From Marinomonas flavescens (lineage in GTDB: Bacteria; Pseudomonadota; Gammaproteobacteria; Pseudomonadales; Marinomonadaceae): a stretch of DNA of 64,000 bases. The position numbers were made by a program, and so were the translations under genes. Location of the stretch: NCBI RefSeq assembly GCF_004352835.1, contig NZ_SJSB01000001.1, positions 124,001 to 188,000 on the forward strand, read 5' to 3'. The notes beneath the pieces were generated by a model that saw only the letters and a list, made by a program, of their open reading frames with translations, made no database searches and had not been told where the DNA came from. Below are positions 36,837 to 47,585 of this stretch, piece after piece. Position 1 is the first letter of the stretch. Each line of letters begins with the position of its first letter.

Positions 36837-36853
36837 TTAGACCAGTCGTATAT
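36837..36853. promoter_or_regulatory. Imperfect copy of the dyad upstream of the glutathione transferase gene (copy 3)
   Basis: TTAGACCAGTCGTATAT differs from copy 2 at four positions and keeps TAGACCAGT. It is 52 bp from copy 2 and about 96 bp upstream of the transferase start. Confidence 0.65.
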
Positions 36854-36948
36854 GATTGATTTCATCGCGCGATTAGCCTACTTTAACAGGCCATTAGTCT
36901 AACTATTTTTGCTTCTTCTCACCTTGTTAAAACATCGGAGTTAAACGT

Positions 36949-37575
36949 ATGATCATCGTTCACCATTTAAACAACTCGCGCTCACAACGTATCCTCTGGC
37001 TACTGGAAGAGTTAGGTCTTGAATACAGTATCAAACATTATGAGCGTGATTCTGTTACTAACCTAGCGCCGCCAGAACTTTTTCATGTTCATCCATTAGG
37101 CAAATCGCCAGTGATTGAAGACAAGGGAATGATCATTCATGAATCTGGTGCGATTATTGATTATCTTGTCCGAAAATATTCAACCAACCAACTGAATCCT
37201 ATTTTAGAAAGCCAAGAGTATGAGGAATATGTGCAGTGGCTTCACTATGCTGAAGGCTCGGCAATGCTTCCACTTCTATTGAAAATCTACGTTGGTCCAC
37301 TTGGCGATGGTGGCTTACCGTTAGAGCCGCGAATTAATAGTGAACTGAATAATCATTTAGATTTTATTGAAGCGTCGTTACAAGGGAAAAGCTACTTGGT
37401 AGATGATCAATTCAGTGCAGCAGATGTTCAAATGAGCTTCGTTGGAGAGCTTGCCGTCTCTTTTGGTTTGTGCGAACAACGCCCACACATAGTTGCTTGG
37501 GTAAAACGCCTTCAGGCTCGTCCAGCTTATCAAGCAGCCCTTAAAAAAGGTGGCCCCTATCGCTTGGCTGACTAG
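36949..37575 (+). CDS. Glutathione S-transferase family protein
   Basis: This 208-residue protein has a thioredoxin-like N-terminal domain (HHLNNSRSQRILWLLEELGL, then VIEDKGMIIHESGAIIDYL with the glutathione-binding ES) and an all-alpha C-terminal domain ending FSAADVQMSF...LQARPAYQAAL. It is divergent from the TetR regulator and likely shares its control; conjugation of electrophiles to glutathione fits with the YqhD-CurA pair. An upstream CGGAG gives the ribosome site. Confidence 0.93.
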   Translation: MIIVHHLNNSRSQRILWLLEELGLEYSIKHYERDSVTNLAPPELFHVHPLGKSPVIEDKGMIIHESGAIIDYLVRKYSTNQLNPILESQEYEEYVQWLHYAEGSAMLPLLLKIYVGPLGDGGLPLEPRINSELNNHLDFIEASLQGKSYLVDDQFSAADVQMSFVGELAVSFGLCEQRPHIVAWVKRLQARPAYQAALKKGGPYRLAD

Positions 37576-37658
37576 TTCTAGACTGACTAGTTTTAAGTAT
37601 GCTGAGGCAGGTATAGATTAAATTGGCCTTATGGCTATCTTTGAAATAATAAATGCTA

Positions 37659-37692
37659 GGCCGTTTCTCCAGATTGAGAAACGGCCTTTTTT
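37659..37692 (+). terminator. Rho-independent terminator after the glutathione transferase gene
   Basis: GGCCGTTTCTC and GAGAAACGGCC form a perfect 11-bp stem with a CAGATT loop and a run of six T. Confidence 0.93.
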
Positions 37693-37814
37693 GTTTTTAT
37701 AAAAAACGCTAAAGGTAAACAAAAAAAGATAATGTCACTGTCTCTCTCATTTATTTACATTCAGTAGACTCCTTTTGGAGGCTATTCATTTAATAAAAAT
37801 AAAAGGAATGAAAA

Positions 37815-38810
37815 ATGAAAAAACTTATATCGATTGGATTGCTTGCGGCTATTTTTTCAGCTGGTCCTGTTATGGCGTCTGGTGAAAAAATTGGCTTATT
37901 GATGTCTGATTTACGCCTTGAACGTTGGCAAAAAGACCGCGACCTATTTACTCACGCCGCAGAAGCATTAGGGGCAAAAGTCTATACCCAATCTGCGAAT
38001 GGAGATGCCACTACTCAGATTTCTCAAATTGAGAACATGATTTCTCGTGGAGTGGATGTCTTGGTTATCGTTCCGGAAAATGGTGAAGTATTAGGTAATG
38101 TGCTAACCGAAGCTAAAGACGCAGGCATCAAGGTATTAGCGTATGACCGCTTGATTAAGTTTGCAGACATTGATCTTTATGTGTCGTTCGATAATGTCCG
38201 TGTAGGTGAAATGCAAGCGGAAGCCTTATTAAAACGAGTCCCTAAAGGTAACTACTTTTTATTGGGCGGTGCACCAACAGACAACAATGCAAAGATGTTT
38301 CGAGAAGGACAAATGAAAGTTCTGAAACCAGCAATCGATCGTGGTGATATTAAGGTGGTTGGTGACCAGTGGGCAACGGGGTGGTCTGCCGAAGCCGCTC
38401 TCAATATGATGGAAAATGCCTTAACTGCTAATAATAATAAAATTGATGCTGTCGTAGCGTCTAATGACTCTACTGCCGGCGGGGCCATTCAGGCGCTTAA
38501 TGCCCAAGGATTGGCCGGTAAAGTGGTTATTTCTGGCCAAGATGCCGATCTTGCTGCGATACGTCGTATTGTTGCAGGGACTCAAACCATGACGGTTTAT
38601 AAACCTATCTCTAAGCTGGCAACAACCAGTGCTGAGCTTGCTGTGAAGTTAGCTCGTGGCGAAAAAATCACGACAAATGGCTCAGTCAATAACGGCAAAA
38701 AAGACGTACCAGCAGTATTACTAACACCCATTGCCGTTTCTAAAAACAATATAGACAGCACGGTTATCGCTGATGGCTTCCATTCTCATAAAGACGTTTA
38801 TAACCCTTAA
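37815..38810 (+). CDS. xylF: D-xylose ABC transporter substrate-binding protein
   Basis: This 331-residue periplasmic sugar-binding protein has a signal peptide (cleavage after VMA, about residue 22) and XylF-type text: KIGLLMSDLRLERWQKDRD, VLAYDRLI, and IDAVVASNDSTAGGAIQAL. It is first in xylFGH. AAAAGGAATG just upstream gives the ribosome site. A hairpin follows before xylG. Confidence 0.96.
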   Translation: MKKLISIGLLAAIFSAGPVMASGEKIGLLMSDLRLERWQKDRDLFTHAAEALGAKVYTQSANGDATTQISQIENMISRGVDVLVIVPENGEVLGNVLTEAKDAGIKVLAYDRLIKFADIDLYVSFDNVRVGEMQAEALLKRVPKGNYFLLGGAPTDNNAKMFREGQMKVLKPAIDRGDIKVVGDQWATGWSAEAALNMMENALTANNNKIDAVVASNDSTAGGAIQALNAQGLAGKVVISGQDADLAAIRRIVAGTQTMTVYKPISKLATTSAELAVKLARGEKITTNGSVNNGKKDVPAVLLTPIAVSKNNIDSTVIADGFHSHKDVYNP

Positions 38811-38824
38811 ATTATTCATGATAT

Positions 38825-38842
38825 AGCGCTCGTATGGGCGCT
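38825..38842 (+). repeat. Hairpin between xylF and xylG
   Basis: AGCGCTC and GGGCGCT pair (one G-U) around GTAT, followed by TTTTGCTTTT. It may be a partial terminator or a 3' stabiliser for xylF. Confidence 0.65.
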
Positions 38843-38866
38843 TTTGCTTTTCATAGAGGTGTATAT

Positions 38867-40393
38867 ATGAAGCAACCCCTATTAGATATGCGTGATATCG
38901 TGAAAAGTTTTTCCGGTGTGCGTGCGTTAAATGGCGTCAGCATAACGCTCCGTGATGGGGAGGTGTTGTCGCTTTGTGGTGAGAATGGTTCGGGCAAATC
39001 AACCTTGATGAAGGTGCTAAGTGGGGTTTGGCCATACGGCACTTATGAGGGAGAAATTTACTTCCAAGGAAAGCAAGTTAAGGCTAATGGTATTCGAGAT
39101 ACGGAAGCATTAGGTATTGTGATTATTCATCAGGAATTGGCGCTCGTTAAAGAGCTTTCTGTGATGGAGAATATTTTTTTGGGTAATGAATTAGGCTCTT
39201 TTGCCAGTCTTGATGATGAACGAATGCATCGTCGAACACAGGAGCTATTGGCACAAGTAAAGCTCAATATATCCCCAGATACCTTGATTCGAGAACTGGG
39301 TGTTGGGCAGCAGCAATTGGTAGAGATAGCGAAGGCACTAAATAAAGACGTTAAGCTGCTGATACTGGATGAGCCTACATCGTCTTTGACCAATAACGAG
39401 ATTGAAATTTTACTTCGTATTGTAGAGGGGTTGAAGCAACAAGGTATTGCTTGTGTCTATATTTCTCATAAGTTAGACGAGGTACTTGCCTTATCTGATT
39501 GGGTAGCAGTGATTCGTGATGGAGACCACATAGCGACCAAAGCCGCTGTTGATCTGACTCAAAATGACATTATTAGCATGATGGTTGGTCGCCAATTAGA
39601 TGAACTCTTTCCTAGAGAGCCGCACGATATTGGTGATGTGATTTTGCAAGTGAATCATGCCAGTGCGATTCAAGCTGGTGCTTCTCGCCCTCAAGTTGAT
39701 GACGTGAGTTTTTCTCTACATAAAGGCGAAATTCTTGGTATTGCTGGTTTAATTGGCTCAGGTAGAACTGAATTAATGCAGTGCCTGTTTGGATGCTACG
39801 ACGGTCAATATCAAGTCAGCATTGAGCTGGAAGGGCGCAGTCATTCGATTCGTTCGCAGCGCGCAGCATTAAAAGCAGGTATCGCCATGGTGCCAGAAGA
39901 CCGTAAGCGTCATGGCATTGTCCCTATCATGGGAGTAGGGCGAAACATCACTTTATCTATTCTTGATAATTACAGTACGGGGTTGGGTGCGATTGATGAA
40001 GCCAAAGAATCTCATGACATCAATGATTCGATAGCTCGGCTAAAAGTCAAAACAGCAACCTCTGATTTAGCGATAAAGAACCTCAGTGGAGGGAATCAAC
40101 AAAAAGCCATTATTGCGCGATGCCTGTTAACTAAACCAAAAATACTTATCTTAGATGAACCGACTCGAGGTATCGATGTGGGGGCTAAGTATGAAATCTA
40201 CAAACTGATGTTTGCGCTTGTTAAGGAAGGTGTCTCTATCATTATGGTGTCATCAGAGCTTCCTGAAGTAATCGGTATTAGTGATCGAGTGTTAGTTATG
40301 CACGAAGGTCGGCTTAAAGGGGAGTTTGGCTATGAAGGGCTGACTCAGGAAAAAATTATGAATTGTGCCATTAAAGAAGCCGTACTTGCTTAG
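38867..40393 (+). CDS. xylG: Xylose ABC transporter ATP-binding protein
   Basis: This is a double ATPase of the sugar type: Walker [10 protein letters not shown] near residue 38, signature and Walker [12 protein letters not shown] in the first half; [26 protein letters not shown] and [13 protein letters not shown] in the second. The ATG at 38867 has AGAGG upstream and gives the usual length of 508; the frame is open from 38834 but those 11 residues are not conserved. It energises XylFGH xylose import. Confidence 0.96.
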   Translation: MKQPLLDMRDIVKSFSGVRALNGVSITLRDGEVLSLCGENGSGKSTLMKVLSGVWPYGTYEGEIYFQGKQVKANGIRDTEALGIVIIHQELALVKELSVMENIFLGNELGSFASLDDERMHRRTQELLAQVKLNISPDTLIRELGVGQQQLVEIAKALNKDVKLLILDEPTSSLTNNEIEILLRIVEGLKQQGIACVYISHKLDEVLALSDWVAVIRDGDHIATKAAVDLTQNDIISMMVGRQLDELFPREPHDIGDVILQVNHASAIQAGASRPQVDDVSFSLHKGEILGIAGLIGSGRTELMQCLFGCYDGQYQVSIELEGRSHSIRSQRAALKAGIAMVPEDRKRHGIVPIMGVGRNITLSILDNYSTGLGAIDEAKESHDINDSIARLKVKTATSDLAIKNLSGGNQQKAIIARCLLTKPKILILDEPTRGIDVGAKYEIYKLMFALVKEGVSIIMVSSELPEVIGISDRVLVMHEGRLKGEFGYEGLTQEKIMNCAIKEAVLA

Positions 40394-40406
40394 AGGAATA
40401 TTCAAC

Positions 40407-41537
40407 ATGTTTAAAATAATAAAAACCAGTCAACTCCAACTTTTGGCGATGTTAACGGCGATGTTTCTTATCGTTGTGTTCTTTTCTTTTGCGACAGATG
40501 GCGCGTTTATTTCACCACGTAATGTCTCTAATTTATTTCGCCAAACGGCCATCGTTGGCGTATTAGCCATTGGTATGGTGTTTGTCATTATTAGCGCTGA
40601 AATTGATTTATCTGTTGGTTCTATGATGGGGCTATTAGGTGGTATTGCCGCTATTTTAGATGTTTGGTTTCACTTTCCTATTATGTTAACGATCTTGATT
40701 ACCATAGGAGCTGGTTTGGTCCTTGGTTTGTTTAACGGCTGGTGGGTGGCTTATCAAAAAGTCCCTTCGTTTATAGTCACCTTAGCCGGGATGTTGGCTT
40801 TTCGTGGCATTTTAGTTGGACTAACGGATGGTGTTACGGTCGCACCAACGTCCAGTTCAATGGGGGTTATTGGTCAAAGTTACGTACCTTCTGGATGGGG
40901 CATTAGCATTGTTTTGTTGTTATGCCTCGGCTTGATAGCCAAGGTCTTTCGTCGTCACCAAGCTCAAAAAAAGCACGAAGTGGTCAATCAATCTCCTAAG
41001 TTTGAATATCTGAAAGCCTTTATATCCGTGGTCGTTTTATTGGTTTTATTAGCGTTATTGGAAGGATATCGAGGTATTCCTACTCCTATCTTAATCATGG
41101 GTGTGTTGATTCTGATCGCGACTTACGTAGCTAAGCGAACGGCTTTTGGGCGTCGGGTGTACGCCATTGGCGGAAATATTGAAGCCACAAGAATGTCAGG
41201 TGTCAACGTAGAGCTGAACAAAATGTTTGTGTTTGGTTTTAACGGCATGATGGTGGCGGTGGCCGCGTTGATTTTAACATCACGCTTGGGTGCTGGATCG
41301 CCAGCCGCCGGTAATATGGCAGAACTGGATGCCATTGCTGCTTGTGTTATTGGTGGTACCAGTTTGGCTGGGGGCGTAGGAACTGTGTTTGGTGCCATTA
41401 TGGGGGCCTTGATCATGTCGAGTCTAGATAACGGTATGAGTATGTTAGATGTGCCGACGTTTTGGCAGCTGATTGTAAAAGGAGCCATTTTGCTATTGGC
41501 AGTCTGGCTGGATGTAAAAACAAAAAAATCCCAGTAA
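40407..41537 (+). CDS. xylH: Xylose ABC transporter permease
   Basis: This 376-residue membrane protein has about 10 hydrophobic segments and the sugar-permease motifs [22 protein letters not shown] and [24 protein letters not shown]. The start at 40407 (MFKIIKTSQ) has AGAGGA 9 bp upstream; an earlier in-frame start at 40365 would overlap xylG. It forms the membrane channel of the xylose importer. Confidence 0.96.
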   Translation: MFKIIKTSQLQLLAMLTAMFLIVVFFSFATDGAFISPRNVSNLFRQTAIVGVLAIGMVFVIISAEIDLSVGSMMGLLGGIAAILDVWFHFPIMLTILITIGAGLVLGLFNGWWVAYQKVPSFIVTLAGMLAFRGILVGLTDGVTVAPTSSSMGVIGQSYVPSGWGISIVLLLCLGLIAKVFRRHQAQKKHEVVNQSPKFEYLKAFISVVVLLVLLALLEGYRGIPTPILIMGVLILIATYVAKRTAFGRRVYAIGGNIEATRMSGVNVELNKMFVFGFNGMMVAVAALILTSRLGAGSPAAGNMAELDAIAACVIGGTSLAGGVGTVFGAIMGALIMSSLDNGMSMLDVPTFWQLIVKGAILLLAVWLDVKTKKSQ

Positions 41538-41608
41538 TACGAGTATTCATCTCACGGGGAGCGTTGCATTCAGCGCGGACAGTCTAGGCTTAATAAAAAG
41601 GAAGTCGT

Positions 41609-43075
41609 ATGTATTTAGGTATTGATCTCGGCACATCAGGTGTAAAAGTTATTCTAATGACCGAAGACGGAAAAGTGATGGCTAGCCAAACATCCCCTTT
41701 GTCTGTATCTAGGCCGTATCCACTTTGGTCTGAACAAGATCCTGAGAACTGGTGGCAAGCTACAGATAAAGCCATGCTTGCGCTTGGCGCCGAACACGAT
41801 TTGCGCGACGTTAAGTCGATTGGTTTATCTGGACAAATGCATGGAGCGACCTTATTAGATGCTAAAAACCGCGTCTTAAGGCCTGCTATATTGTGGAATG
41901 ATGGACGTTCATTTGAGGCTTGCCAGCAATTACAAAGACAGTGTCCTGAAGTACAGGCAATAACTGGAAATTTGGTGATGCCTGGTTTTACGGCACCGAA
42001 ACTATTGTGGATAAAAGAGTACGAACCTGAGATATACAACCAAATTGCGAAGGTTTTATTACCTAAAGATTTTCTCAGGTTGCGTATGACAAATGAATTT
42101 GCAACCGATGTTTCGGATGCGTCAGGCACCCTATGGCTTGATATGGAGGAGCGGGCTTGGAGTGAGCGCATGTTACAGGCGACGGGGTTGACCACAGAGC
42201 AGATGCCGAAGGTCTACGAAGGCTGTGAAGTTAGCGGTGTTTTAAGTGCCGAGGTAGCACAGCGTTGGTCTATGCCTTGTGTTCCCGTGGCCGCAGGCGG
42301 CGGTGACAACGCGGCAGGTGCGGTTGGCATGGGGGTGATTCATAAAGAACAAACTATGTTGTCACTGGGTACCTCTGGGGTGATTTTTTCTGTCAGCGAT
42401 GGTTTTACCGCAAACCCAGAAGTTGCGTTACACAGTTTTGGGCATGCGCTGCCCAATACTTGGCATACTATGTCGGTGATTTTAAGTGCCGCTAGTTGTG
42501 TGGATTGGGTGGTGCGACTGACCGGATTTAGTAGTGTAGCAGCCGCTTTTCAGGCAGTGGAAAATCAATATCAAAAAGGCAAGCGGATTAGTCATTATAG
42601 TAGCGTGCAATTCTTACCTTATCTGAGTGGTGAAAGAACGCCCCATAATGATCCTAATGCAAAAGGTGTCTTTTATGGTTTGTCTCACGATACTCAATCA
42701 GTCGATTTAGTTTCAGCGGTATTAGAGGGTGTTTCATTTGCCTTGTTGGATGGACTTGATGCGGTAAAATCGGTGCAACAGATTAGCAGCAGTATTGATG
42801 TAATCGGCGGCGGTGCTCGCAGTGAATACTGGTTGCAATTGTTAGCCAATATATTTGGGGTGACGATGGATTATCGAGAGGGTGGTGAAGTGGGTCCCTC
42901 ATTGGGTGCCGCACGTCTTGCTGCTATCGCAGTGAACTCTCAAACTCGGTTAGAAGAAATCTGTTTTAAACCCAAGATAATCACTCGATTTGAACCAAAT
43001 TTCAATGACGCTGATTATTATCAAGAGAAGCGTCAGCAATTTCAGTCCTTGTATGAACGCGTACAAGGTTTGTAA
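41609..43075 (+). CDS. xylB: Xylulokinase
   Basis: This 488-residue FGGY-family kinase has the phosphate motif DLGTSGVKVI at residues 5-14, LSGQMHGATLLD, and the adenosine region VIGGGARSEYWLQLLANIFG. It phosphorylates D-xylulose made by XylA to enter the pentose phosphate route. AAGGAAG lies 6 bp upstream. It is third-party to the transporter genes in one direction, 71 bp after xylH. Confidence 0.95.
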   Translation: MYLGIDLGTSGVKVILMTEDGKVMASQTSPLSVSRPYPLWSEQDPENWWQATDKAMLALGAEHDLRDVKSIGLSGQMHGATLLDAKNRVLRPAILWNDGRSFEACQQLQRQCPEVQAITGNLVMPGFTAPKLLWIKEYEPEIYNQIAKVLLPKDFLRLRMTNEFATDVSDASGTLWLDMEERAWSERMLQATGLTTEQMPKVYEGCEVSGVLSAEVAQRWSMPCVPVAAGGGDNAAGAVGMGVIHKEQTMLSLGTSGVIFSVSDGFTANPEVALHSFGHALPNTWHTMSVILSAASCVDWVVRLTGFSSVAAAFQAVENQYQKGKRISHYSSVQFLPYLSGERTPHNDPNAKGVFYGLSHDTQSVDLVSAVLEGVSFALLDGLDAVKSVQQISSSIDVIGGGARSEYWLQLLANIFGVTMDYREGGEVGPSLGAARLAAIAVNSQTRLEEICFKPKIITRFEPNFNDADYYQEKRQQFQSLYERVQGL

Positions 43076-43263
43076 TTATGTCCATGGGGCGTGATGGTAT
43101 TAGGTCATTGCCTAAACGCCCAATCATTAGTTAATGATCATTTCTATTTTACGAATTTTCACAGATATCTTTCTTTTTTTTCGATCTCGCATAATCTCAA
43201 TAAAATACAAGTGTATGATAAATATCTATCACGGCTATCAATAATAATAAGAGATGAATGTGT

Positions 43264-44466
43264 ATGTTTGAAAAACGCTATCGGCTTAATCTCGTCTTTA
43301 ATGCTAATAAAATTTACGACCGTCAGGTAGTAGAAGGAATTGGTGAGTATTTACAAGCCGCTCAATGTGATTGGGATGTATATTTTGAAGATGATTTCCG
43401 CTCTCGAGTTGACGGTTTAACACACTGGAAAGGCGACGGTATCATTGCTGACTTTGATAACCCAGATGTGGAAGCTTTACTCAAGGATTCCACCATTCCT
43501 ACCGTAGCAGTTGGTGGTTCATACCAACAAAAAAAAGACTATCCCCGTTTACCGTATGTCGCGACCGATAATGCGGCATTAGTTAAGCTTGCCTATGATC
43601 ATCTCAAACAAAAAGGCTTCACTGAATTTGCTTTCTACGGTGTTCCAAGTACACGTTACAGTCGTTGGGCGATTGAAAGAGAGCGCGCTTTTATTGAGCA
43701 AGTTAGCTCAGATGGATATTACCCCAATGTAAACCTTGGTTTATGTACCAGCGCTGAATTATGGGAAACGGCTCAGAACAATTTAGAAAATTGGTTAGAT
43801 AACCTACCCAAACCGATTGGGATTGTGGCAGTAACCGATTCGCGAGCAAGGCACTTATTACAAGCGTGCGATCACCTCAATATCATGGTGCCTGAAGAGG
43901 TTGCGATTATTGGAATTGATAATGAAAGTATGGCGCGTTATCTCAATCGAACAGCACTTTCATCAGTAGAGCAGGGTAGTAAAGCGATGGGCTATGCAGC
44001 GGCTAAAATGCTGCATCGTATGTTGCTTGGGTATGCGGTGGATGAATCACTAGTGGTGGTGGATCCCGTTGGTGTGACGGCTAGACAATCTTCTGATTAT
44101 CGGGCGTTGAATGATCCGTACGTGATTCAAGCCATGCATTTTATTCGCCATAACGCATGCCGTGGAGTGAAGGTTGCTCAAGTGGTGGATTATGTGGGCT
44201 TGTCACGCACTAACTTAGAAACACGATTTGTGGAAGAGATTGGCTGCTCTATGCACGAACAACTTCATATGACAAAATTTTATCGGGCTTGTGAATTAGT
44301 CACCTCAACCGATTTACCATTTGATGAAATATCAAGAACCTGCGGCTACCCATCAGTCCAGTATATGTATACCGTTATGCGTAAGAATCTTGGTATGACT
44401 CCTAGGGAATATCGTATATCGTCTCGTTTAGGCAAATCTAGTATAGACGGCATTAGTCAGTCATAA
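43264..44466 (+). CDS. xylR: Xylose operon activator XylR
   Basis: This 400-residue protein has a LacI-type effector domain (NLVFNANKIYDRQVVEGIGEYL at the start, VAVTDSRARHLLQ in the middle) fused to a C-terminal AraC DNA-binding domain (CRGVKVAQVVDYVGLSRTNLETRF, then CGYPSVQYMYTVMRKNLGMTPREYR). It matches E. coli XylR along its length. The start at 43264 aligns with MFTKRHR of E. coli XylR; 43258 is an alternative. It should activate xylF and xylA in the presence of D-xylose. Confidence 0.95.
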   Translation: MFEKRYRLNLVFNANKIYDRQVVEGIGEYLQAAQCDWDVYFEDDFRSRVDGLTHWKGDGIIADFDNPDVEALLKDSTIPTVAVGGSYQQKKDYPRLPYVATDNAALVKLAYDHLKQKGFTEFAFYGVPSTRYSRWAIERERAFIEQVSSDGYYPNVNLGLCTSAELWETAQNNLENWLDNLPKPIGIVAVTDSRARHLLQACDHLNIMVPEEVAIIGIDNESMARYLNRTALSSVEQGSKAMGYAAAKMLHRMLLGYAVDESLVVVDPVGVTARQSSDYRALNDPYVIQAMHFIRHNACRGVKVAQVVDYVGLSRTNLETRFVEEIGCSMHEQLHMTKFYRACELVTSTDLPFDEISRTCGYPSVQYMYTVMRKNLGMTPREYRISSRLGKSSIDGISQS

Positions 44467-44610
44467 GAATTTTTTTAAGAGTGAATACTTTATAATTTTG
44501 TTAGCCTCCTTGGATTGCTTCTGGTTCGGTTTTAAATGGACCTACTGGAGAGTCACTGACTGCTACACCAATTTGGAAAAGGCCGTTATAGTTTTTTACT
44601 GGAAAATAGA

Positions 44611-44645
44611 GTCACTATGATTTTCAATATATAAATCATAGTGAC
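44611..44645. terminator. Inverted repeat between convergent xylR and xylA
   Basis: GTCACTATGATTT and AAATCATAGTGAC form a perfect 13-bp stem with a 9-nt loop. U runs on both sides are weak, so it is a putative bidirectional terminator. Confidence 0.65.
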
Positions 44646-44705
44646 TTCTTTAAGTTTAAAGACAGAATGATGGTTACTTATTTAGAAAGTATTTCGTTGT
44701 TTTAA

Positions 44706-46025
44706 TTAACGATAAATATACCCATTAACCATGTTTTCTAATAGCTCTTGTCGTCCAGAGACGGGTTGTGGGTTGATGTCGTTGTTGGCGGCATATTGTG
44801 CCAAGTCTTGTAATGAGTGTTTTCCAGTTAAGATATCTTGTCCAAGAGGTTGATTCCATTGAGCATAACGTTGCTCAATCAGCATAGCTAGTTGGTCGTC
44901 TTCAATCATTTTTACCGCACGTTCTAATGATAATGCAAGTGTGTCCATGGCACCGATGTGGGCATGGAACATGTCTTCAAGATCGGTAGATTGACGACGA
45001 AGTTTGGTGTCAAACATATAGCCACCTGTTTTAAAACCACCTGATTTTAGAATCTCGTAAGTGACTAACGTGTATTCTTCGACGCTGCTTGGGAACTGGT
45101 CCGTATCCCAGCCTAATTGGGCATCGCCTTGGTTGGCGTCAACAGAGCCTAAAATACCTAATGAACAAGCTGTGGCGATTTCATGATGAAAGCTATGACC
45201 TGCTAAGGTCGCGTGATTAGCCTCGATATTGACTTTGATTTCATTCTCTAAGCCAAACTCTTTTAAGAAACCATAGACCGTAGCGGTGTCATAGTCGTAT
45301 TGGTGTTTAGTAGGTTCGGCTGGTTTAGGTTCAATTAAGAGAGTGCCTTCGAAACCTATTTTGTATTTATGTTCGACTACCATTTGCATGAAACGACCAA
45401 GTTGTGCACGTTCACGTTTTAGGTCCGTATTAAGCAGAGTTTCATAACCTTCACGACCGCCCCAGAGCACATAGTTTTCACCTTTTAGTCTCTTGGTTGC
45501 ATTCATTGCGTGAAATACTTGTGTTGCAGCGTAAGCGAAGACTTCTGGGTTAGGGTTTGATGCTGCGCCAGACATATAACGAGCATTGGAAAAAGCGTTT
45601 GCAGTGCCCCACAGTAGTTTCATCCCTGTCTCTTCTTGCTTTGCTTCTAATACATCGACCATTTCAGAGAAGTTACGGATGTACTCTTTTATGGTGTTGC
45701 CTTCGGGGCTAACGTCAACGTCATGAAAACTATAATAAGAGATGCCAAGCTTAGTGAAGAACTCAAAAGCAGCGTCCGTTTTCATTTTTGCAGCTGCCAT
45801 TTCATCCATAGGTCGGTGCCATACTCGGTCAAAGGTATTACCACCAAAAACGTCACTACCCTGCCAGCAGAAGTTGTGCCAGTAGCAGGCAGCCATACGT
45901 AGATGTTCGGCCATGGTTTTACCCATGAGCACTTTATTGGCATCGTAATGTTTAAAAGCAAAAGGATTAGTAGAGTGACTGCCTTCATACTTTACGAATG
46001 GAACATTTTTAAAAAACTGGTTCAT
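44706..46025 (-). CDS. xylA: Xylose isomerase
   Basis: This 439-residue enzyme converts D-xylose to D-xylulose. Class II features are visible: [13 protein letters not shown] (catalytic histidine), [48 protein letters not shown] and [20 protein letters not shown], which carry the metal ligands. TTAGGAG lies 6 bp upstream of the ATG at 46025. It faces xylR and is separate from the xylFGHB unit, so it has its own promoter in 46026-46182. Confidence 0.97.
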   Translation of the reverse strand: MNQFFKNVPFVKYEGSHSTNPFAFKHYDANKVLMGKTMAEHLRMAACYWHNFCWQGSDVFGGNTFDRVWHRPMDEMAAAKMKTDAAFEFFTKLGISYYSFHDVDVSPEGNTIKEYIRNFSEMVDVLEAKQEETGMKLLWGTANAFSNARYMSGAASNPNPEVFAYAATQVFHAMNATKRLKGENYVLWGGREGYETLLNTDLKRERAQLGRFMQMVVEHKYKIGFEGTLLIEPKPAEPTKHQYDYDTATVYGFLKEFGLENEIKVNIEANHATLAGHSFHHEIATACSLGILGSVDANQGDAQLGWDTDQFPSSVEEYTLVTYEILKSGGFKTGGYMFDTKLRRQSTDLEDMFHAHIGAMDTLALSLERAVKMIEDDQLAMLIEQRYAQWNQPLGQDILTGKHSLQDLAQYAANNDINPQPVSGRQELLENMVNGYIYR

Positions 46026-46182
46026 AGTTAACTCCTAACATCTTATTGTTTTAATGATGTCCTTATCTTTGATGTTTTTAGTTACACCAGCAATTACGAA
46101 ATTTCTTCGTTCAGTTATTGATTTTCCATATAGAGATAAAGTGAAGAGTATTTTTAGGTGGATTCTGAAAGCGGTACTTATG

Positions 46183-46218
46183 AAAAAAAACAGCGCGGTC
46201 CTGATGGATAGCGCTGTT
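46183..46218 (-). terminator. Rho-independent terminator after the formaldehyde dehydrogenase gene
   Basis: Read on the minus strand, AACAGCGC and GCGCTGTT enclose a 14-nt loop and are followed by a run of T (46190 to 46183). It isolates the xylA promoter from the upstream gene. Confidence 0.88.
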
Positions 46219-46270
46219 GATAAAGTCAATGAGACTGATTTTTAGCGTTTTCTTAATAGTGGGGAGACGA

Positions 46271-47464
46271 TTAGCTCACCATTTTATGAGGGTCGATGAC
46301 AAATTTCTTCGCGGCACCACCATCGAAATCGGCATAGCCTTGGGGTGCTTGATCTAATGAGATCATTTGCACGTTAACCGCTTTGGCTATCTCAATTTTA
46401 TCGAACAAGATCGCTTGCATTAATTGGCGATGGTATTTCATCACAGGGCATTGGCCTGTATGAAGGGAGTGAGATTTTGCCCAACCAAGACCAAAGCGCA
46501 TGCTGAGGCTACCTTGCTGTGCGGCGAGGTCACTGGCGCCAGGATCTTCGGTGACGTAGAGACCAGGAATACCAATTTGCCCGCCTGCACGTGTGATTTG
46601 CATTGCAGAGTTGAGTACCACAGCAGGAGATTCTTGGTGGTGATTACAGCCGCAAGCATGGGCTTCAAAACCGACACAATCAACAAATGAATCGACTTCG
46701 CGATCACCTATAATGGCTTCAATTTTGTCTTGCATGTCGCCTTCTTCTTTCAAGTCGATGGTTTCACAGCCGAAAGAGCGAGCTTGATTTAGCCTGTCTT
46801 CTACCATATCGCCGACGATAATACAGGCGGCACCCAGTAATTTTGCAGAAGCGGCGGCGGCTAAACCAACCGGACCTGCCCCCGCAATATACACAGTTGA
46901 TCCTGGTCCAACGCCGGCGGTAATGCAGCCATGGAAACCGGTCGGAAGAATATCGGATAGCAGCGTCAGATCTTGGATTTTCTCGCGGGCTTGATCCGCA
47001 TCAGGGAATTTTAATAAGTTGAAATCTGCGTAGGGCACCATGACGTAATCGGCTTGTCCACCGACCCAGCCACCCATGTCCACATAGCCGTAAGCAGCGC
47101 CGGGGCGGGCAGGGTTAACATTTAAGCAAATACCAGTATTGCCTTCCTTGCATTGTCGACAGCGACCACAGGCAATATTAAAAGGTACAGAGACAAGATC
47201 TCCAACATGGATAAACTCAACATCTCGGCCACACTCAATGACTTCGCCGGTGATTTCATGACCTAGCACTAAGCCATTGGGCGCGGTTGTTCGGCCACGA
47301 ACCATATGTTGGTCACTACCACAAATGTTGGTCGTAACCACTTTAAGAATAACGCCGTGATCACAGCGGCGTTTACCGATAGAGAGTTCTGGAAAGGGGA
47401 TGGCTTCTACTTTGACGGTACCGTTGCCTTGATAGACAACACCACGGTTTGCATGGTTATTCAT
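46271..47464 (-). CDS. fdhA: Glutathione-independent formaldehyde dehydrogenase
   Basis: This 397-residue zinc medium-chain dehydrogenase matches Pseudomonas putida FdhA: the catalytic zinc motif ICGSDQHMVRG, GHEITGEVIE, the structural zinc set CGRCRQCKEGNTGIC, the NAD motif AGAGPVGLAAA and the FdhA-specific insert HACGCNHHQESPAVVLNSAM. It oxidises formaldehyde to formate with NAD without added glutathione. It is a single-gene unit ending at the terminator at 46183. The formate it makes could feed a formate-type oxidoreductase, but the YdeP-like gene at the right edge is not linked. Confidence 0.93.
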   Translation of the reverse strand: MNNHANRGVVYQGNGTVKVEAIPFPELSIGKRRCDHGVILKVVTTNICGSDQHMVRGRTTAPNGLVLGHEITGEVIECGRDVEFIHVGDLVSVPFNIACGRCRQCKEGNTGICLNVNPARPGAAYGYVDMGGWVGGQADYVMVPYADFNLLKFPDADQAREKIQDLTLLSDILPTGFHGCITAGVGPGSTVYIAGAGPVGLAAAASAKLLGAACIIVGDMVEDRLNQARSFGCETIDLKEEGDMQDKIEAIIGDREVDSFVDCVGFEAHACGCNHHQESPAVVLNSAMQITRAGGQIGIPGLYVTEDPGASDLAAQQGSLSMRFGLGWAKSHSLHTGQCPVMKYHRQLMQAILFDKIEIAKAVNVQMISLDQAPQGYADFDGGAAKKFVIDPHKMVS

Positions 47465-47585
47465 ATCGACATCCTGTGCTTGTTTTTATTAAGGATTGTA
47501 TGCGTATGCATCATCGACAGAATAGGCTTCTCAAGCGGATTGACATTGACCAAAAGCGACATTGGCGGTACTAATTTAACCGATT

